DNA from: Phormidesmis priestleyi ULC007 | Lineage (GTDB): Bacteria; Cyanobacteriota; Cyanobacteriia; Leptolyngbyales; Leptolyngbyaceae | Assembly (NCBI RefSeq): GCF_001895925.1 | Contig: NZ_MPPI01000004.1 | Span: forward strand, 1-64,000 | Direction: 5' to 3' | DNA length: 64,000 nucleotides | In this document: one piece after another, positions 61,503 to 64,000 of the stretch | Layout of the letters: each line of letters opens with the position of its first letter | Position numbering within the stretch: position 1 is the stretch's first letter | Translations under genes and position numbers: made by a program | Notes under the pieces: model-generated | The model's input: only the letters and a program-made list of their open reading frames with translations | What the model was told of the DNA's origin: nothing | The model's database searches: none

Positions 61503-64000
61503 TCAGCCTGTGTTTCTCATTCCGGCGGCGATGCCGTTGATGGTGAGCAGTGCGCCCCGCAGCAGTTCGCCTTTGCTGTAGCGCGATCGCACCACACCCG
61601 CCGCTGCAAATGTTTTGTGTTGACGGAGGCGTTTGAGCAACGAGACTTGCAGAAATCCGAGCGGCACGATCGTGCCATTGCGAAGCTGTACCGATCGCTG
61701 CAATTCTGGGTCGCCGTCTAACAAACGCTTGTGTTCAGTAATCGTCAGCACCAGTTCGCGCGTCAGGTAATACTCACTGAGAATCTGTTCATAAACGGGC
61801 GCAAATCGTTCGCGATCTTCGGGTTGAGTTAATTCACTCACATAGTGCCCTGCAATTTGCAGATCAACCTTTGAGAGCGTCATTTCAACTTTTGAGATCG
61901 CCATTTTAAAGAATGGCCATTTGAGATAGAAGTAGCGGAGTAATTTCAAGTGTTCTTCGGGATGATCTTCTAAAAAACTTTGCAGGGCGGTTCCGACTCC
62001 ATACCAAGAAGGCAACAGAAAGCGGCTTTGAGTCCAGCTAAACACCCAAGGGATTGCTCGCAGACTTGACAGATCTTTCTTGCCACCGCGACGGGCAGGT
62101 CGAGAACTGATTTGGAGTTGACTGATCTCCTCGATCGGGGTGACTTGATGAAAGAAATCAATAAAGTCTGGCTGTTCATAAATTAGACTCCGATAATGAG
62201 TCCGCGATTTTGCTGCCAACTCTTCCATAATCTCGTGCCAGGGCTGAATGTCGTCAAACCCAGTTCGCAACAAGCTTCCCTGAATCACAGCAGTTGTCAC
62301 GGTTTCTAAGTTGAACAATGCTAACTCTGGGAGAGAATACTTCGATGCCAAGACTTCGCCCTGTTCGGTAATCTTGATCCGCCCGTTGACGCTGCGACCG
62401 GGCTGCGCCAAAATCGCCTCGTAAGCAGGGCCGCCGCCGCGACCGACCGAGCCGCCGCGACCATGGAAGATTCGTAGAGCAACCCCATGCTGGTCAGCAA
62501 TGTCTTGCAGCGCTTGTTGGGCCTTGTGAATTTCCCAGTTGCTGCTGAGAAACCCAGAGTCTTTGTTGCTGTCAGAATAGCCCAACATCACTTCCTGCAA
62601 TGAGACGCTGTGCAGAATCGTGGATGTGTCTTTGGGTTTGTCGATCGCTCCCTCTTCAGGCGGTGCAAAGCCGCCTGACAGCATCGATCGATAGAAAGGA
62701 AGCTGAAAAATCTCTGTCAAAACAGAAGGCGCTTTGAGCAGATCTTCGACCGTCTCAAACAGCGGCACCACTTGCACAGTGCTCACCCCGGTTGCGGGGT
62801 CATAGAGTCCGGCTTCTTTTAAGAGCAGCAAGACTTCGAGCATATCGCTGACATCGTGGCTCATGCTGATGATGTAGGTGCGGCAGATGTCGAGTCCAAA
62901 TTCTTGCTGGAGCTTTCGCATCATGCGGAAGGTGGCGATCGTTTCCCGCGCTTTTTCTGAGAAGGGCAACTCAGCCGGGATCAGCGGTCTGCGAGTCTGA
63001 AGCTCGGTTGCCAGCCAAATGGTTTTTTCGGACTCTGACATCTCGTTATAGGATTTGGGCAACACCTGGAGATAGTCGGCAATCTCGTTGAGGGTGTCGG
63101 CGTGGCGAGTGCTTTCTTGCCGAATGTCGAGGTGTGCCAGGTTAAAGCCAAAAATTTCGACCTGACAGATCAGATGATCTAAATCGCGGCAGTTTAGTCC
63201 AGTTTCAGACAAGTTACGCTGGATTAGCCGCAGTTCTGCGAGAAAATTTTCGCCAGTACGGTAAACGATCGCTTCGTCATATTCAGGAATCTCTTGGGGA
63301 AGTGGATCGCTGTTATACATCTGCTCATTGCGAACCAGCGTATTTCTCAGCCGCTTTTGAATGTAGGACAGCTTTAAGCGATAGGGTTCTTGACGATAGC
63401 GAACGGAGAGTTGCTCATAGACATCGGGCATCCGCTGCTGGTCTTGCTCTAACGATTCCAGCAAGTCGGGCAGCACATCGCTCCAGTGCAAAGACAGACT
63501 CAGCAAATCGATCAAGCGATCAAGCGACTGAATATATTTTTCTAGCACCATGCGCCGTTGATAGCAGGCGGTTTGCCAAGTGACTTGAGGCGTGACAGAA
63601 GGGTTGCCGTCACGATCGGAACCCACCCACGAGCCAAACTGACAAAAGTTATAGCGGGGCATCTGCATCCCTGGAAATGAAGAATGCAACCCTTGCTTTA
63701 AGCGCTGATAGAGGTGAGGAATCGCGTCAAACAGCACCTCTTGGAAGTAGTGCAGCGTGTAATCGACTTCATCGAGGACGGTGGGCTTAAATTGGTGCAG
63801 TTCATCGGTGCGCCACCAGAGGCGAATTTCTTCGGTGAGTTGATCTCGCAGTGACTCAGCTTCCCAGGAAGAAGAAAGCCCCATTGATTTGAGGTTGTCT
63901 TCGACGCGATCGAGTTCTCGCAAAATCTTGGCGATGCGGCGCTGCTTGTCGCGAATGGTGTGACGCACAATCTCGGTCGGGTGTGCCGTAAACACGAGCC
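61503..64000 (-). CDS. ppc: Phosphoenolpyruvate carboxylase (5' end outside window)
   Basis: The visible ~832 C-terminal residues contain [14 protein letters not shown] with the catalytic His, [38 protein letters not shown] (PEP-binding loop) and the strict C-terminus [14 protein letters not shown] carboxylates PEP to oxaloacetate, feeding the TCA branch in cyanobacteria. About 150-200 N-terminal residues lie beyond 64000. The frame is open to the window edge. Confidence 0.96.
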   Translation of the reverse strand, partial: LVFTAHPTEIVRHTIRDKQRRIAKILRELDRVEDNLKSMGLSSSWEAESLRDQLTEEIRLWWRTDELHQFKPTVLDEVDYTLHYFQEVLFDAIPHLYQRLKQGLHSSFPGMQMPRYNFCQFGSWVGSDRDGNPSVTPQVTWQTACYQRRMVLEKYIQSLDRLIDLLSLSLHWSDVLPDLLESLEQDQQRMPDVYEQLSVRYRQEPYRLKLSYIQKRLRNTLVRNEQMYNSDPLPQEIPEYDEAIVYRTGENFLAELRLIQRNLSETGLNCRDLDHLICQVEIFGFNLAHLDIRQESTRHADTLNEIADYLQVLPKSYNEMSESEKTIWLATELQTRRPLIPAELPFSEKARETIATFRMMRKLQQEFGLDICRTYIISMSHDVSDMLEVLLLLKEAGLYDPATGVSTVQVVPLFETVEDLLKAPSVLTEIFQLPFYRSMLSGGFAPPEEGAIDKPKDTSTILHSVSLQEVMLGYSDSNKDSGFLSSNWEIHKAQQALQDIADQHGVALRIFHGRGGSVGRGGGPAYEAILAQPGRSVNGRIKITEQGEVLASKYSLPELALFNLETVTTAVIQGSLLRTGFDDIQPWHEIMEELAAKSRTHYRSLIYEQPDFIDFFHQVTPIEEISQLQISSRPARRGGKKDLSSLRAIPWVFSWTQSRFLLPSWYGVGTALQSFLEDHPEEHLKLLRYFYLKWPFFKMAISKVEMTLSKVDLQIAGHYVSELTQPEDRERFAPVYEQILSEYYLTRELVLTITEHKRLLDGDPELQRSVQLRNGTIVPLGFLQVSLLKRLRQHKTFAAAGVVRSRYSKGELLRGALLTINGIAAGMRNTG

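Overview
The window is from a cyanobacterium. It carries glnA of the cyanobacterial type-I size, a phycobilisome core gene (apcF), an SLH-plus-OprB outer-membrane porin, an Nth/SerS/RseP housekeeping block, a cyanobacterial-type ppc, and very frequent GCGATCGC/CGATCG words typical of HIP1-rich genomes. Heavy loads of Uma2-family genes and small palindromic repeats suggest a Leptolyngbya-like filamentous lineage. That last placement is inference.

Layout. 1-7.5 kb: an Uma2 gene beside a miniature element, then serS, rseP and nth, rpsN, aat, a truncated Uma2 gene and mnmA. 7.5-15 kb: a SPOR-like secreted protein, a GH1 beta-glucosidase with two small membrane proteins, a repeat-rich gap, a frameshifted NTPase-TPR gene, another Uma2 gene and an HdeD-like protein. 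15-21 kb: a phosphate-uptake cluster on the minus strand (pstS, porin, pstC, pstA, pstB) with a Pho box before pstS. 21-30.9 kb: a TonB-like one-pass protein, def, a half-size TauE/SafE, a divergent TetR/tautomerase pair, a large hybrid histidine kinase with a divergent single-REC regulator, and an RlmI-type methyltransferase. 30.9-33.3 kb: an accessory block of DUF5615/DUF433, a small protein with an HNH nuclease, and a HEPN protein; two extra copies of the methyltransferase 3' end lie within it. 33.5-41.5 kb: U32 peptidase, divergent znuA/znuCB with a Zur/Fur-type palindrome, glnA, apcF. 41.7-49.6 kb: hypothetical genes, two small secreted proteins, an NB-ARC ATPase, a pilin-like protein, a Ser/Thr kinase, a TnpB element and a decayed IS110. 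49.6-64 kb: Trp-rich protein, pentapeptide-TPR protein, hypotheticals, a second DUF433/DUF5615 pair (toxin frameshifted), tRNA-Arg(CCG), M23 peptidase, GDSL esterase, sppA, a VapBC-type pair, a second HEPN protein, an Uma2 gene, and ppc running off the right edge.

How the genes work together. The Pst genes and porin form a phosphate-uptake unit across both membranes. ZnuABC forms a metal-uptake unit under one palindromic operator. The accessory genes are mostly toxin-antitoxin-like or nuclease genes of the kind found in genome-defence and stress islands.

The most unusual signals are: (i) tandem copies of the rRNA-methyltransferase 3' end that differ only at synonymous sites and separate accessory cassettes; (ii) several miniature-element outer shells that share interchangeable palindromic cores, some of which supply stop or start codons to neighbouring genes; (iii) a porin ribosome-binding site exactly complementary to the conserved core motif of the cyanobacterial sRNA Yfr1; (iv) an eight-unit 21-bp tandem array inside an inverted-repeat-bounded element. 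All coordinates and comparisons were made by eye, without alignment software or database searches.
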